Assembly: GCA_049446715.1 (NCBI GenBank)
Contig: JBMTQX010000040.1
Span: 1-27,798, forward strand
Reading direction: 5' to 3'
DNA: 27,798 nt
Origin: Eutrophocola sp049446715
GTDB taxonomy: Bacteria > Pseudomonadota > Gammaproteobacteria > Pseudomonadales > Pseudohongiellaceae
This document shows positions 1-8,020 of this stretch, in pieces. The translations under genes and the position numbers were made by a program. A model generated the notes under the pieces. That model ran no database searches. It was not told the origin of the DNA and saw only the letters and a program-made list of their open reading frames with translations. Within the stretch, counting starts at the first letter, position 1; the number at the start of each line of letters is the position of its first letter.

Positions 1-21
1 GAGTACAGCGCGTTTGCTCAT

Positions 22-49
22 TGATCTGCCGTCTACTTGTCAGCGTATA
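22..49 (+). promoter_or_regulatory. Predicted ECF (RpoE/ChrR-type) promoter, site 1
   Basis: TGATCT at 22-27, a 16-base spacer, then CGTATA at 44-49. The same two boxes with the same 16-base spacer occur upstream of the lipid operon at 4513-4540, and close variants occur at three other places in the window. TGATC-type -35 and CGTA-type -10 boxes fit what is known of promoters used by ChrR-controlled ECF sigma factors. The expected start of transcription is near 56, leaving a leader of about 120 bases before the CbiX-like gene at 178. Function is inferred from motif recurrence. Confidence 0.6.
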
Positions 50-105
50 AAAAAACCATGGAAACACCAAATTGGTGTCTAACGCAAAGTCGGAAATTAT
101 AGGCC

Positions 106-153
106 ATTACCTGCTATGCCAATACTCTACGTATTACCTTAAGCATTACCTTA
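106..153. repeat. Short direct repeats ATTACCTTA in leader
   Basis: ATTACCTTA occurs at 133-141 and again at 145-153, a 12-base period, and the partial copy ATTACCT lies at 106-112. They sit in the presumed leader between the site-1 promoter and the CbiX-like gene. I see no obvious secondary structure that explains them. They may be a protein binding site or chance low complexity. Confidence 0.3.
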
Positions 154-177
154 CGTATTCCCTGACGGTTTGGACTC

Positions 178-609
178 ATGACAGCACTTGCCAAAGACCA
201 CCACCTCATTCTTCTCGCCCATGGCAGCAGCGACAGCAACTGGACCGGAACACTCGAGCATGGCCTGTCACGCATCAATGACTTTCTGAGTAAAAAGGCG
301 GCTATTGCCTACCTGGAAAAGGCGACTCCCAGCCTGGATGCGGTCATCAGCAAAAGCTGTCTGCAGGGCAACAAGGTATTCGATGTGCTGCCGCTGTTCT
401 TTGCAGAAGGCCGGCACCTGCTGCACGACGTGCCGGAAATTATAGACCGGCTGAGCGAGCAGTATCCGGATATCACCATCAATCTGCTGCCTGCCATCGG
501 TTGCCAGGATGTTTTTTGGGAAGCCCTTGGTATCATGATTCGTTCCGAATACGACAATAGGCAGTCCGTACCCCATGGCCACAGAGAAGCATCCGGGTAC
601 ACGCATTAA
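178..609 (+). CDS. CbiX/SirB-like chelatase-family protein
   Basis: A 143-residue protein of the CbiX/SirB class II chelatase family, whose members insert cobalt, nickel or iron into sirohydrochlorin. The N-terminal strand and metal-ligand motif LLAHGSSD near residues 12-19 is diagnostic, and the second half carries LPLFFAEGRHLLHDVPEI, where these proteins have a second metal-binding His. The length fits the short single-domain form. The C-terminal tail after about residue 125 looks unrelated to the family. No other cobalamin or siroheme gene is nearby. The gene sits instead behind a predicted ECF promoter and upstream of a photolyase, so a role in tetrapyrrole or metal handling under oxidative stress is an inference. 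The ATG start has no strong ribosome binding site; no better start is seen. Confidence 0.75.
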   Translation: MTALAKDHHLILLAHGSSDSNWTGTLEHGLSRINDFLSKKAAIAYLEKATPSLDAVISKSCLQGNKVFDVLPLFFAEGRHLLHDVPEIIDRLSEQYPDITINLLPAIGCQDVFWEALGIMIRSEYDNRQSVPHGHREASGYTH

Positions 610-637
610 AGTCGACATCAGTGCCTACCGGCAGCCT

Positions 638-665
638 TAATCCGGATGACCTGAGCCTGCGTAAC
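638..665 (+). promoter_or_regulatory. Predicted ECF promoter, site 2 (photolyase)
   Basis: TAATCC at 638-643, a 16-base spacer, then CGTAAC at 660-665. It differs from the sigma gene's own predicted promoter (TGATCC-N16-CGTAAC) by one base in the two boxes. The predicted transcript starts near 672, about 60 bases before the photolyase ATG. Photolyase genes are established members of RpoE-ChrR regulons in Rhodobacter, which agrees with this placement. Confidence 0.6.
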
Positions 666-732
666 CAGATATGACGTCGTTGCCTGATTCCGGCAGGTGA
701 CGTCCACTATCCTGATTTGAAAAGTTTCTGCC

Positions 733-2139
733 ATGAACGCTGATTCAAACCCAATCGTCTGCTGGTTTCGTACTGACCTGCGGGTACACGACAACCTGGC
801 CCTGCTGGCCGCGGCCGACAGGGGGCCAGTGATCGGACTTTACATCGCCACACCGGGCCAGTGGCAGGTGCATGATGATGCCCCCATCAAACTCGATTTC
901 TGGCGCCGCAACCTGGGTGAGCTTGAGACGGCGCTCAAGGCCCATGGCATTCCGCTGGTGACCTGCGAAGTGCCTGATTACGGCGCCGTACCACGGGTGT
1001 TTGAGCAGATCATTGATGACTGGCAGGTGGCCGGTGTCACATTTAACCGGGAGTACCCAATACACGAGGCGCGTCGCGATGCGGCAGTCGCCTTCCTCTG
1101 CGAGGAACTCGGCGTCACGGCACAGGGTTTTGATGACAGTGTGCTGATTCGTCCGGGCAATATCCTGAACAACAGTGGCGATCCGTTTCGCGTATTCACG
1201 CCGTTTTCCCGCAAGGCCAGGCAGATCATTGGCCCGATGAGCCTAGACGCCAACACGCTGCCGGACACTTGCGGTTATGCCGGCTCGCTGTCCAGATTGG
1301 CGGCACAGAAGCCTCTGGACGCCTTGTCCTGGCCGGTTCCGGAAAAACACTGGGAAGAACGCTGGCCAGCAGGCGAAACGCAAGCCCGTCGGCGCCTTGA
1401 GGTGTTCTGTGAAGAGGCCATTGCCGATTACAAGGAGCGTCGCGATTATCCCGGGCAGGACGGCACCAGCCGCCTGTCGGCCTGGCTCAACGCCGGAGTG
1501 GTGTCGATCCGAGAATGCTGGCGTCGTGCTACTGCCTGGCAGGAAGGCGATGGCGTCGAAACCTGGAAGAACGAGTTGCTCTGGCGCGAATTCTACAAAC
1601 ACATCATGCACCATTATCCCCATGTCAGCATGCACCAGCCGTTTCGTGATGATTATGATCACGTGCCCTGGCGTGAAGATGAAAGCCAGTTTCGTGCTTG
1701 GTGTGAAGGACGAACCGGTATTCCGATCGTCGATGCCGCCATGCGCCAGCTGACAGAGACCGGCTGGATGCATAACCGTCTGCGCATGATTACGGCCATG
1801 TTCCTGGCCAAGCACTTGCTGATCGACTGGCGCCTTGGCGAGAAGTGGTTCATGCAGCACCTGGTAGATGGTGATTTTTCCGCCAACAACGGCGGCTGGC
1901 AGTGGAGTGCCAGCACAGGCACTGATGCCGTGCCGTACTTCCGGGTATTCAATCCGGTCACTCAGTCCGAGCGCTTTGACGCCAGGGGTGACTTCATTCG
2001 GCAGTATCTTCCCGAGCTATCCCAGCTCGATAACAAGGCCATTCACTTTCCGGGCGATAAACGGCCAGAAGACTATCCTGAACCGCTGGTAGAGTTGAAG
2101 GCTGCTCGACAAAGGGCGCTGGATGCCTTCAAGCGCTGA
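733..2139 (+). CDS. phrB: Deoxyribodipyrimidine photo-lyase
   Basis: A 468-residue class I cyclobutane pyrimidine dimer photolyase. It uses a reduced flavin and blue light to split UV dimers. The N-terminal antenna domain begins with WFRTDLRVHDN (about residues 11-21). The C-terminal FAD-binding catalytic domain carries NELLWREFYKHI, then GWMHNRLRM, then NNGGWQWSASTGTDA and PYFRVFNP, all hallmarks of the family. The length is normal for the E. coli-type enzyme (about 470). The predicted ECF promoter at 638-665 suggests induction with the singlet-oxygen type response encoded 1.5 kb downstream. The ribosome binding site is weak (a GAAAAG stretch about 10 bases upstream). Confidence 0.95.
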   Translation: MNADSNPIVCWFRTDLRVHDNLALLAAADRGPVIGLYIATPGQWQVHDDAPIKLDFWRRNLGELETALKAHGIPLVTCEVPDYGAVPRVFEQIIDDWQVAGVTFNREYPIHEARRDAAVAFLCEELGVTAQGFDDSVLIRPGNILNNSGDPFRVFTPFSRKARQIIGPMSLDANTLPDTCGYAGSLSRLAAQKPLDALSWPVPEKHWEERWPAGETQARRRLEVFCEEAIADYKERRDYPGQDGTSRLSAWLNAGVVSIRECWRRATAWQEGDGVETWKNELLWREFYKHIMHHYPHVSMHQPFRDDYDHVPWREDESQFRAWCEGRTGIPIVDAAMRQLTETGWMHNRLRMITAMFLAKHLLIDWRLGEKWFMQHLVDGDFSANNGGWQWSASTGTDAVPYFRVFNPVTQSERFDARGDFIRQYLPELSQLDNKAIHFPGDKRPEDYPEPLVELKAARQRALDAFKR

Positions 2140-2192
2140 TCATACACGCGGCATCCGACACATTACCCACCAAATACGAGTAGACACGCTGC

Positions 2193-2408
2193 ATGGAAGT
2201 CTTCCAGGTCTTGATCGTGCCGCGAATCAATATCAAAACGCTGATCCGTGTGATGAACAGCTGATACCGTGCAGAGTAAAAGCTCATCGGTATGGGGGTG
2301 CACATTACCCGACTGTTTAAGGTGTTGATGTTGTGGTATCCATGGGGTGATACCGGCAAGCAGGCAGTGAAAGTGGGCATCAAGGAAGTGGTTAGGATTT
2401 CGGGCTGA
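2193..2408 (+). pseudogene. Possible degraded coding remnant, unidentified
   Basis: In the otherwise gene-free stretch 2140-2525, one plus-strand frame reads as plausible protein from ATG 2193 to TGA 2406-2408 but contains two internal stops about a third of the way in. The second part (MGVHITRLFKVLML, then WYPWGDTGKQAVKVG) looks protein-like, but I cannot assign a family. The rest of 2140-2525 shows nothing I can support. Confidence 0.2.
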
Positions 2409-2525
2409 GGATGCCCTGCTGTGTTCTTATTGCTTGTTGCTGACTGTTACTCCTTGATCATCCGCTCATCAGATTTTGCAAAAAAACTGCCTTTTATCTT
2501 TTTCTGATATGAATCTCATAAGCTC

Positions 2526-2812
2526 ATGTTCGAGTACGAGCAGATGAGCTCGCTGGCTACCAGGCATTGCTCACCCGACATGATCGCTTCACTCGAATGA
2601 CACTCAAAGGCGCTGGGTCACCAGACCATCAGCATGCCGAGCGGTGCCGGGCATGACGCGCAGTTTTGCACTGACATCACGCCAACGGGTTTGCTGTTCA
2701 TTCCGAGTGTGGGGAAATCAGTCACGCCCCGGATGAGTGGGGCCACTGGCATGACGTGAAGAAGGCCTGCAACGTGCTGCTGGACACCGCGCTCGAGATG
2801 GTCGCCGAATAG
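2526..2812 (+). pseudogene. Hydantoinase/carbamoylase-family amidohydrolase remnant
   Basis: Only the C-terminal end of an M20-type N-carbamoyl amino acid or allantoate amidohydrolase remains. The frame from 2526 has an in-frame TGA at 2598-2600 and then reads MPSGAGHDAQF and PTGLLFIPSVG, the substrate and metal-binding signature of the family. A shift around 2712-2717 moves the frame, after which ISHAPDEW and KKACNVLLDTALEMVAE follow to TAG 2810-2812, the normal family C-terminus. The N-terminal 300 or so residues are absent. At least one nonsense change, one frameshift and a 5' truncation make function impossible. Family assignment is firm; exact substrate is unknown. Confidence 0.8.
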
Positions 2813-2839
2813 GCGCCGAGGATACTAAAGCCAGGCACT

Positions 2840-2878
2840 GTCGTGGACGTTCGTCCACGACCACCAGCAGAATTTTTT
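2840..2878 (+). terminator. Hairpin with trailing T-run
   Basis: GTCGTGGACG (2840-2849) and CGTCCACGAC (2852-2861) form a perfect 10-bp stem with a two-base tip (or 9 bp with a GTTC loop). A run of six T follows at 2873-2878, separated from the stem by 11 bases, so it is a poor intrinsic terminator as it stands. It lies just after the hydantoinase remnant and may be that gene's old terminator. Confidence 0.4.
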
Positions 2879-2903
2879 CAAAATAAAGCTTTTCGACACA
2901 TAT

Positions 2904-2923
2904 CCCGGGCAGCCAGGCCCGGG
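2904..2923 (-). terminator. GC-rich hairpin after chrR
   Basis: CCCGGGC (2904-2910) and GCCCGGG (2917-2923) pair as a 7-bp stem with a six-base loop, 6 bases past the chrR stop codon on the minus strand. The downstream T content on that strand is modest, so termination efficiency is uncertain. Confidence 0.45.
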
Positions 2924-2929
2924 GTTGTT

Positions 2930-3619
2930 TCAGGCTGTGGCGGAACCGCCGACCAGGCGTGAATACAGCGGTACCAGCAGGCGGTACAGCCAGTTACTCA
3001 TGACAATGGGGGCATCAAGCGAGGCAAGACAAAGACAGTCTTCGTCCTGCGAAGCAACCGGAGTATGGGTATCCTTGCCGCTGCGGATGATGTAGTCACC
3101 CACGTGGTAACGGCCTTCCTGGTCGGAAAAGCTGCCTTTGAGTACCACGGTGATTTCATCACCCTTGTGGTGATGCTTGGGCAGTTTGCCGCCGGCACTG
3201 ATGTGCATCAGCGAGGTCTCGCGGCGTTTGTCCTTGATGCGAATCGGCGAATAGCGGAAGGCATTGCCGATGCGGTGCCAGGTCATAGCCTCCATATCAC
3301 CGTTGGTGAGCTTCTGGATGGCGCGGGGCAGTTTGCCCTGGTACGCCTTGCTGGCGAGGGCTTGCGGGGCCCTTCGGGCAGGCGCCGCTGTTTTGCTGTC
3401 ATCCACACGGGCCATGAGGCGGGCAAAGCTGTCGTCGGCCACGGCCGCAGGTTCTTGCGTGACGAAAAGTTCTGTGCCCAGTGCCATGAGTTCGCCAACC
3501 TTGAGGCGGCAGGCAGGGCAGTAGTGCAGGTGTGCTGACACGCACAATGCCTGGGATTCCGGCAGGGAACCGGCGGCATAATCTGTTAAAAAGCGTGTGT
3601 CGGGATGATATTTGACCAT
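2930..3619 (-). CDS. chrR: ChrR-type zinc anti-sigma factor with cupin domain
   Basis: A 229-residue two-domain anti-sigma factor that holds its cognate ECF sigma factor inactive until singlet oxygen or related stress. The N-terminal zinc anti-sigma domain shows His5, His30, Cys34 and Cys37 (HLHYCPACR), matching the zinc ligands known in Rhodobacter ChrR. The C-terminal cupin domain shows His148, His150 and Glu154 (HHHKGDE) and His184, the four cupin metal ligands. All eight ligands are therefore present, implying an intact sensor. It lies 83 bases downstream of the sigma gene on the same strand, as expected for a sigma/anti-sigma pair, though the gap is longer than the usual tight coupling. 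Confidence 0.93.
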   Translation of the reverse strand: MVKYHPDTRFLTDYAAGSLPESQALCVSAHLHYCPACRLKVGELMALGTELFVTQEPAAVADDSFARLMARVDDSKTAAPARRAPQALASKAYQGKLPRAIQKLTNGDMEAMTWHRIGNAFRYSPIRIKDKRRETSLMHISAGGKLPKHHHKGDEITVVLKGSFSDQEGRYHVGDYIIRSGKDTHTPVASQDEDCLCLASLDAPIVMSNWLYRLLVPLYSRLVGGSATA

Positions 3620-3702
3620 GTTAGTGACCGTGTGGTGATTGTCCTTACTTTAAACCGGTGTTTTGCCGGTAACCGTGATTGATGATTGTGCGGGCCGGTG
3701 TT

Positions 3703-4293
3703 TCAACGTTCCACCGACAGACGCAGTTTGCTTAACGCCAGCCTGACACGGGATTTGACCGTGCCCAGGGGCAATGACAGTTCCTCGGCTATTTCCGAAT
3801 GCGATTTGTCTTCCAGGTAAACTTTTTTGAGGATGAATGACTGCTCCTGCGGCAGTTCTGCCATGAATTCATGCAGCATGTCGGCGCTGCGCTGTTTGGC
3901 TAGGATATTGAAAACGTCCTCGTCTTCATCCTCGATCCAGATATCTTCAACATCGAAACCGTCCTCGCCCTGATCCAAATGGGTGCGGTTCTGCTGGTGG
4001 CGGATATTCTTGCGCAGCAGGTCGATACGGGTGTTGCGGGCGATGGTGAAAATCCAGGTGCTGGCGCTGGCTTTGGCAGCGTCAAAGGTCGAGGCCTTTT
4101 CCCATACCTTGATCATGGTCTCCTGGACCAGTTCCTCGGCCAGGGGATCATTGAAATCACCGCCTAGCTGGCGGCCGGAGAAAGCCTTGATGAGGGGGGC
4201 AAACTTGTCAAACAGGTCGCGGAAGGCGGTCCGATCGCGGTTTTCTCCGACCAGGCGCAGATGCTCTGACCAGTCCGGCGCAGTCAGGTCCAT
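3703..4293 (-). CDS. rpoE: ECF sigma factor, RpoE (ECF11) type
   Basis: A 196-residue group IV sigma factor. Region 2 spans AFRDLFDKFAPLI to TWIFTIARNTRIDLLRK and contains the core-binding and -10 recognition helices (LVQETMIKVWEK). An acidic linker (EDEDEDV) leads to region 4, LPQEQSFILKKVYLEDKSHSEIAEELSLP then GTVKSRVRLALSKLR, the -35 binding helix-turn-helix. Adjacent chrR marks it as the ChrR-controlled type that responds to photo-oxidative stress. I chose ATG 4293 because AAGGGG lies 9 bases upstream. A TTG at 4341 adds 16 residues and has GAGGGA upstream, so it remains possible. A self-like promoter at 4446-4473 implies autoregulation, with a leader of roughly 100-150 bases. Confidence 0.93.
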   Translation of the reverse strand: MDLTAPDWSEHLRLVGENRDRTAFRDLFDKFAPLIKAFSGRQLGGDFNDPLAEELVQETMIKVWEKASTFDAAKASASTWIFTIARNTRIDLLRKNIRHQQNRTHLDQGEDGFDVEDIWIEDEDEDVFNILAKQRSADMLHEFMAELPQEQSFILKKVYLEDKSHSEIAEELSLPLGTVKSRVRLALSKLRLSVER

Positions 4294-4445
4294 ATTACGA
4301 GACCCCTTGGCCGGTTTTCCCGGGTGGTTGATGACTGACAATTGCGTATTCCCTCGGCGTTGAGACCGTATTCAGGGTATGGGGACCAGGGCCCTTGGCG
4401 CTAGCGGCGGCTGGCATCCTCACCGGGGTTACCGGATTGGTTATT

Positions 4446-4473
4446 GTTACGCAATATAAGGAGCGGTGGATCA
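4446..4473 (-). promoter_or_regulatory. Predicted ECF promoter, site 3 (rpoE-chrR)
   Basis: On the minus strand, TGATCC (4468-4473), a 16-base spacer and CGTAAC (4446-4451) face the sigma gene. This is the closest site in the window to the TGATCC-type box known for Rhodobacter RpoE. It implies positive autoregulation of the sigma/anti-sigma operon. Site 4 starts 40 bases away on the opposite strand, so the two face away from each other in one short intergenic region. Confidence 0.7.
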
Positions 4474-4512
4474 TTGTCTTTTCACTGTCTTTTGTTCTGG
4501 CTACCGGGCGGT

Positions 4513-4540
4513 TGATCTGATTGCAAAGGCACCGCGTATA
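4513..4540 (+). promoter_or_regulatory. Predicted ECF promoter, site 4 (lipid operon)
   Basis: TGATCT (4513-4518), a 16-base spacer and CGTATA (4535-4540) lie upstream of the NTF2-like gene. The predicted start near 4547 gives a leader of about 40 bases containing a clear ribosome binding site (AAAGGAAAA) before ATG 4586. Both boxes are identical to site 1. Confidence 0.7.
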
Positions 4541-4585
4541 TACCCCATATTTTGGTGATAACTCATTAATCTGTAAAGGAAAATT

Positions 4586-5041
4586 ATGTCAGTCGCCCCG
4601 GGTAGCACAAATGACCGTCTGATCGAAAGCCTTAAAGCCTTTTATGAAAATTTTTCTGCAGACAATCTTGACCGTCTGGAGGAGTTCTATACCCAGGATA
4701 TCGAGTTCGTGGACCCCATTCACAAGGTTGATGGAGTCTTGTCCCTGCGTCAATACCTGAAGAAGATGTCCGTCAACCTGCTGCATTACCGCATTCACTA
4801 CATTGAGGTGCTGGTGGGCGAGAACAGTGCCTACCTGACTTGGGAAATGGAGTTTGCGAACAAGCACATCCGTGGCGGCCAGGTGATCTCTGTGCGGGGC
4901 ATGTCCCACCTGAAGTTCACCAACCGTATCTATTACCACGAAGACAGCTATGATCTCGGGGCCCTACTGTACGACCATCTGCCGCTCTTGGGCAGCATCA
5001 CCCGCTCCCTGAAAGGCCGCATGTCCGCTCCTGGCGGCTAA
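4586..5041 (+). CDS. NTF2-like/SnoaL-fold protein
   Basis: A 151-residue protein of the nuclear transport factor 2-like fold: an N-terminal helix (ESLKAFYENFSADNLDRLEEF), then YTQDIEFVDPIHKVDG and a curved-sheet region typical of small lipid- or polyketide-binding proteins. It lacks a signal peptide, so it is probably cytoplasmic. It opens the five-gene operon; equivalents are a standard first member of ChrR-associated lipid clusters in Vibrio, Shewanella and Pseudomonas relatives. The catalytic or binding role is not known; carrying or modifying a fatty acyl intermediate is an inference. TAAAGGAAAATT before the ATG is a good ribosome binding site. Confidence 0.85.
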   Translation: MSVAPGSTNDRLIESLKAFYENFSADNLDRLEEFYTQDIEFVDPIHKVDGVLSLRQYLKKMSVNLLHYRIHYIEVLVGENSAYLTWEMEFANKHIRGGQVISVRGMSHLKFTNRIYYHEDSYDLGALLYDHLPLLGSITRSLKGRMSAPGG

Positions 5042-5045
5042 GCGC

Positions 5046-5828
5046 GTGAACGTGACTGCGATTGATAAACGGCATTACTGGATTACCGGTGCCGGTTCAG
5101 GCATTGGCCGGTCGTTGACCGAGCAACTGGCCAAGGCCGGCCACCGCTGCTACGTGAGTGGTCGCAGCGCTGACAAGCTGGTCGCTCTGGCGAATGAGAT
5201 TGGCGGCGATATCGTGCCTGTTCCCTGCGACGTCAGTAATGACGCCCAGATGAAGCATGTTCTTGAACAGCATGGCATTGACGTGCTGGACACGGTCATC
5301 ATATGTGCCGGCATTTGTGAGTACATCGACATGCCGGACCTGGATATCGACAGCATCCGCCGCGTTACCGGCACCAATTTCTTTGGTGTGGTTAATACCT
5401 GCATCGCCGCGCTGCCTTGCCTGCGCCGGCAATCCCAGCGCCGCAAAAACCTCAAGCCACACCTGATCGGTGTCGGCAGCATGAGCAGCTATGTGGGGTT
5501 TCCCCGTGCCGAAGCCTATGCGGCTTCCAAGGCTGCCATGGCCCATTTCCTGCATTCCCTGCGCACTGACCTCCAGGAGGAAGTGGCCGTGACCGTGGTT
5601 TATCCGGGTTTCGTAGAAACCCCGCTGACCGCCAAAAACGATTTTCCCATGCCGTTCATGGTCTCAGCGGACAAGGCTGCCAGCATCATCCTAACAAAGG
5701 CCGAGAGCCGTCCCCTGACCATTGCCTTTCCCTTGCGGCTGCATCTTCTGTTGCGCACCATGGCATTTTTCTCCAGGCTCTGGTATCAAGTATTGGCTCC
5801 GAAGCTAAGCCGCAGCGCATCTTCATAA
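5046..5828 (+). CDS. Short-chain dehydrogenase/reductase
   Basis: A 260-residue classical SDR. The nucleotide-binding motif is TGAGSGIG near residues 14-21, the NNAG-equivalent stretch is IICAG, and the active site is Ser in GVGSMSSY with YAASK (catalytic Tyr and Lys). It should oxidise or reduce a hydroxyl/keto group using NAD(P). The C-terminal region is basic and hydrophobic (LRLHLLLRTMAFFSRLWY), suggesting membrane association. It starts with GTG 5046, four bases after the previous stop, so it is translationally coupled. Substrate unknown; its operon points to a lipid. Confidence 0.9.
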   Translation: MNVTAIDKRHYWITGAGSGIGRSLTEQLAKAGHRCYVSGRSADKLVALANEIGGDIVPVPCDVSNDAQMKHVLEQHGIDVLDTVIICAGICEYIDMPDLDIDSIRRVTGTNFFGVVNTCIAALPCLRRQSQRRKNLKPHLIGVGSMSSYVGFPRAEAYAASKAAMAHFLHSLRTDLQEEVAVTVVYPGFVETPLTAKNDFPMPFMVSADKAASIILTKAESRPLTIAFPLRLHLLLRTMAFFSRLWYQVLAPKLSRSASS

Positions 5829-5867
5829 CAACCATTACTAAAAGAAAAGCAAGAACAAGGTGACTTC

Positions 5868-7169
5868 ATGAAAATAGCCATTATCGGCAGCGGCATTTCC
5901 GGACTGGTGGCCGCGCATACGCTGGCCCCGGAACACGACATTACCCTGTTCGAAGCAGCACCGCGCCTGGGAGGCCACACAGCGACCATTGATGTTCAGT
6001 ACAATGGCAGGGACTATGCTGTCGATACCGGCTTCATTGTCTTCAATGACTGGACCTACCCAGAATTCATCCAACTTATGGAGGCCCTGGAGGTCGCGAG
6101 CCAGCCCACGCGCATGAGCTTCAGTGTTAGCGACCGCGAATCCGGCATCGAGTATGCGGGCAGCAGCCTCGATAGCCTGTTTGCCCAGCGCTTGAACCTG
6201 GTGTCGCCGACATTCCTGTCGCTGGTGGCCGGCATTCTGCGCTTCAATAAGCAGGCGCAGCAGCACCTTGATAAAGATCCCCACTGTGCCGCCATGACCC
6301 TGGGTGAGTACCTTATTGCCTACGGGTATTCCGACGCCTTTCGTGATCTTTATCTGATCCCCATGGGGGCCGCTATCTGGTCATCCAATACCGACATGAT
6401 GATGCGTTTTCCCCTGCGCTTTTTCGTGCGTTTTTTTCACAACCATGGCCTGCTGAATATTCGTAACCGGCCGCAGTGGCGCGTGATCAAGGGTGGCTCA
6501 CGCAGTTATATCAAACCGCTCACCGCGCGATACTGGGACAAGATCGAACTGGGCAATCCCGTCAGGGGCATCTCTCGGGTGTCTTCGGCTCCCGGCAAGG
6601 GGTATGTTGTGGTGGAAAGCGAGCGTTTCACGGCAACCTATGACCAGGTCATTTTTGCCTGTCACAGTGACCAGGCCTTGCGCCTGCTGACAGATGCCAC
6701 CAGTAAGGAAAAGACCATCTTGTCGGCAATCCCGTATTCCCGCAATGCGGTGGTGCTGCATACCGATATCAGCCTGCTGCCGCAAAACCGCAAATGCTGG
6801 TCCAGCTGGAACGTGGCGATGGACGGCAAGCATATGGCGCAGCCCACACTCACCTACAACATGAACATCCTGCAGGGGATCGAATCCGAAGACACGTTCT
6901 GTGTCACGCTGAACCAGACTGACGCGATCGATCCTGACTCTATTCTGGGCGAATACGAATACGATCATCCGGTTTTCACCGAGGAGGGCCTGTTGGCCCA
7001 GCAGCGCTGGTATGAGATCAATGGCGTCTGCAATACCTGGTTCTGCGGCGCTTACTGGCGCAATGGCTTTCACGAAGACGGTGTGTGGAGCGCCCTGCGT
7101 GTGGCCGGGGAAATTGGCAAGTTGGTGGCCGACCAGCCAGAGGTTTCCGAACTGGCGATGGCCGGTTAA
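5868..7169 (+). CDS. FAD-dependent amine-oxidase-like oxidoreductase (COG2907 type)
   Basis: A 433-residue flavoprotein. The FAD dinucleotide motif GSGISGL (Gly7, Gly9, Gly12) begins at the N-terminus and is followed by EAAPRLGGHTATIDV, the amine oxidase/phytoene desaturase signature. The C-terminus has FCGAYWRNGFHEDGVWSALRVAGEI, the second FAD-contacting stretch. Members of this family next to Cfa-like methyltransferases are predicted fatty-acyl or lipid desaturases or oxidases. A good ribosome binding site (AAGGTG) precedes the ATG. It is part of the operon driven from site 4. Confidence 0.9.
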   Translation: MKIAIIGSGISGLVAAHTLAPEHDITLFEAAPRLGGHTATIDVQYNGRDYAVDTGFIVFNDWTYPEFIQLMEALEVASQPTRMSFSVSDRESGIEYAGSSLDSLFAQRLNLVSPTFLSLVAGILRFNKQAQQHLDKDPHCAAMTLGEYLIAYGYSDAFRDLYLIPMGAAIWSSNTDMMMRFPLRFFVRFFHNHGLLNIRNRPQWRVIKGGSRSYIKPLTARYWDKIELGNPVRGISRVSSAPGKGYVVVESERFTATYDQVIFACHSDQALRLLTDATSKEKTILSAIPYSRNAVVLHTDISLLPQNRKCWSSWNVAMDGKHMAQPTLTYNMNILQGIESEDTFCVTLNQTDAIDPDSILGEYEYDHPVFTEEGLLAQQRWYEINGVCNTWFCGAYWRNGFHEDGVWSALRVAGEIGKLVADQPEVSELAMAG

Positions 7170-7183
7170 ACAGCGTGTCCGGC

Positions 7184-8020
7184 ATGAACGCCAGTGCAAT
7201 CTATGAGGGGGTGGTCGGTCACTGCCGATTCAGCCCGACCCGGCACCGCTTTCGGTATCGTGTGTTCATGATGTACCTGGACCTGGATGAACTGGAAAGC
7301 GTGTTTGCGCAAAAATGGTTCTGGTCTGTCGAGCGTGCCAATCTTGCCAGTTTCCAGCGCAGTGATTACCTGGGTGATCCCGCTGTGCCGTTGGCTCAGG
7401 CTGTCAGGCAGCGGATCCAGGCTGAGACCGGCGACTATCCGACGGGGCCCATACGGGTGCTGACCAACCTGCGCTATTTCGGTTACCTGATCAATCCCAT
7501 TACCTGTTACTACTGCTTTGATGCCAAGGAGCAGCTCCAGTATCTCGTCGCGGAAGTGACCAACACCCCCTGGGGTGAGCGTCACAGCTACGTAATACGC
7601 GCCGCGGATCAAAACGAGCGCACCCGTGCACAGTTTGCCAAGGACATGCATGTGTCCCCCTTCATGCCGATGGCCATGCAGTATCACTGGCAGAGCACGG
7701 TCCCCAATGAGCACCTGACGATTTACATGGAAAACCACCGGCACGATGAGCGGGTGTTCAATGCCACGCTCCAGCTCAGGCGTCGGGCCATGACGCCGGC
7801 GGCACTTAATGGCGTGCTTTTACGGTATCCGGTCATGACCCTGAAAGTGGCCTGGGGAATCTACTGGCAGGCGCTTAAGCTGTGGTGGAAAAAAGTCCCG
7901 TTCCTGCCGCATCCAAATCGCCGGATGGCAGTGGGTGAGGACTCTGACACACCAGCAGACACTGATGCCGTCACGGCTGAGAAGTTCACGCGGCCACTGC
8001 CGGATGTAAAATCGACGTAA
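7184..8020 (+). CDS. DUF1365 family protein
   Basis: A 278-residue DUF1365 protein (COG3496), biochemically uncharacterised. Seen are the typical N-terminus YEGVVGHCRFSPTRHRFRYRVFMMYLDLDEL, NLRYFGYLINPITCYYCFD and WGERHSYVI, all conserved in the family. It almost always sits between a COG2907 flavoprotein and a Cfa-like methyltransferase, exactly as here. I chose ATG 7184; GTG 7175 in the same frame is possible. A longer upstream frame overlapping the previous gene is not supported by conservation. The C-terminal 40 residues are Asp/Thr-rich and likely disordered. Confidence 0.9.
   Translation: MNASAIYEGVVGHCRFSPTRHRFRYRVFMMYLDLDELESVFAQKWFWSVERANLASFQRSDYLGDPAVPLAQAVRQRIQAETGDYPTGPIRVLTNLRYFGYLINPITCYYCFDAKEQLQYLVAEVTNTPWGERHSYVIRAADQNERTRAQFAKDMHVSPFMPMAMQYHWQSTVPNEHLTIYMENHRHDERVFNATLQLRRRAMTPAALNGVLLRYPVMTLKVAWGIYWQALKLWWKKVPFLPHPNRRMAVGEDSDTPADTDAVTAEKFTRPLPDVKST

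Noticed and set aside
1243..1860. 205-residue minus-strand frame opposite the photolyase
   Set aside because: Shadow of the photolyase gene, which has clear family motifs; no recognisable motif in the antisense frame.
3065..3538. 157-residue plus-strand frame opposite chrR
   Set aside because: Antisense of a gene whose eight metal ligands are conserved.
6498..7199. 233-residue minus-strand frame opposite the flavoprotein gene
   Set aside because: Low-complexity His/Gln/Gly-rich antisense product of a GC-rich gene; the plus-strand gene is well supported.
7589..7611. Minus-strand TGATCC and CGTA boxes inside the DUF1365 gene
   Set aside because: The spacer is 13 bases, not 16, and no minus-strand gene follows.
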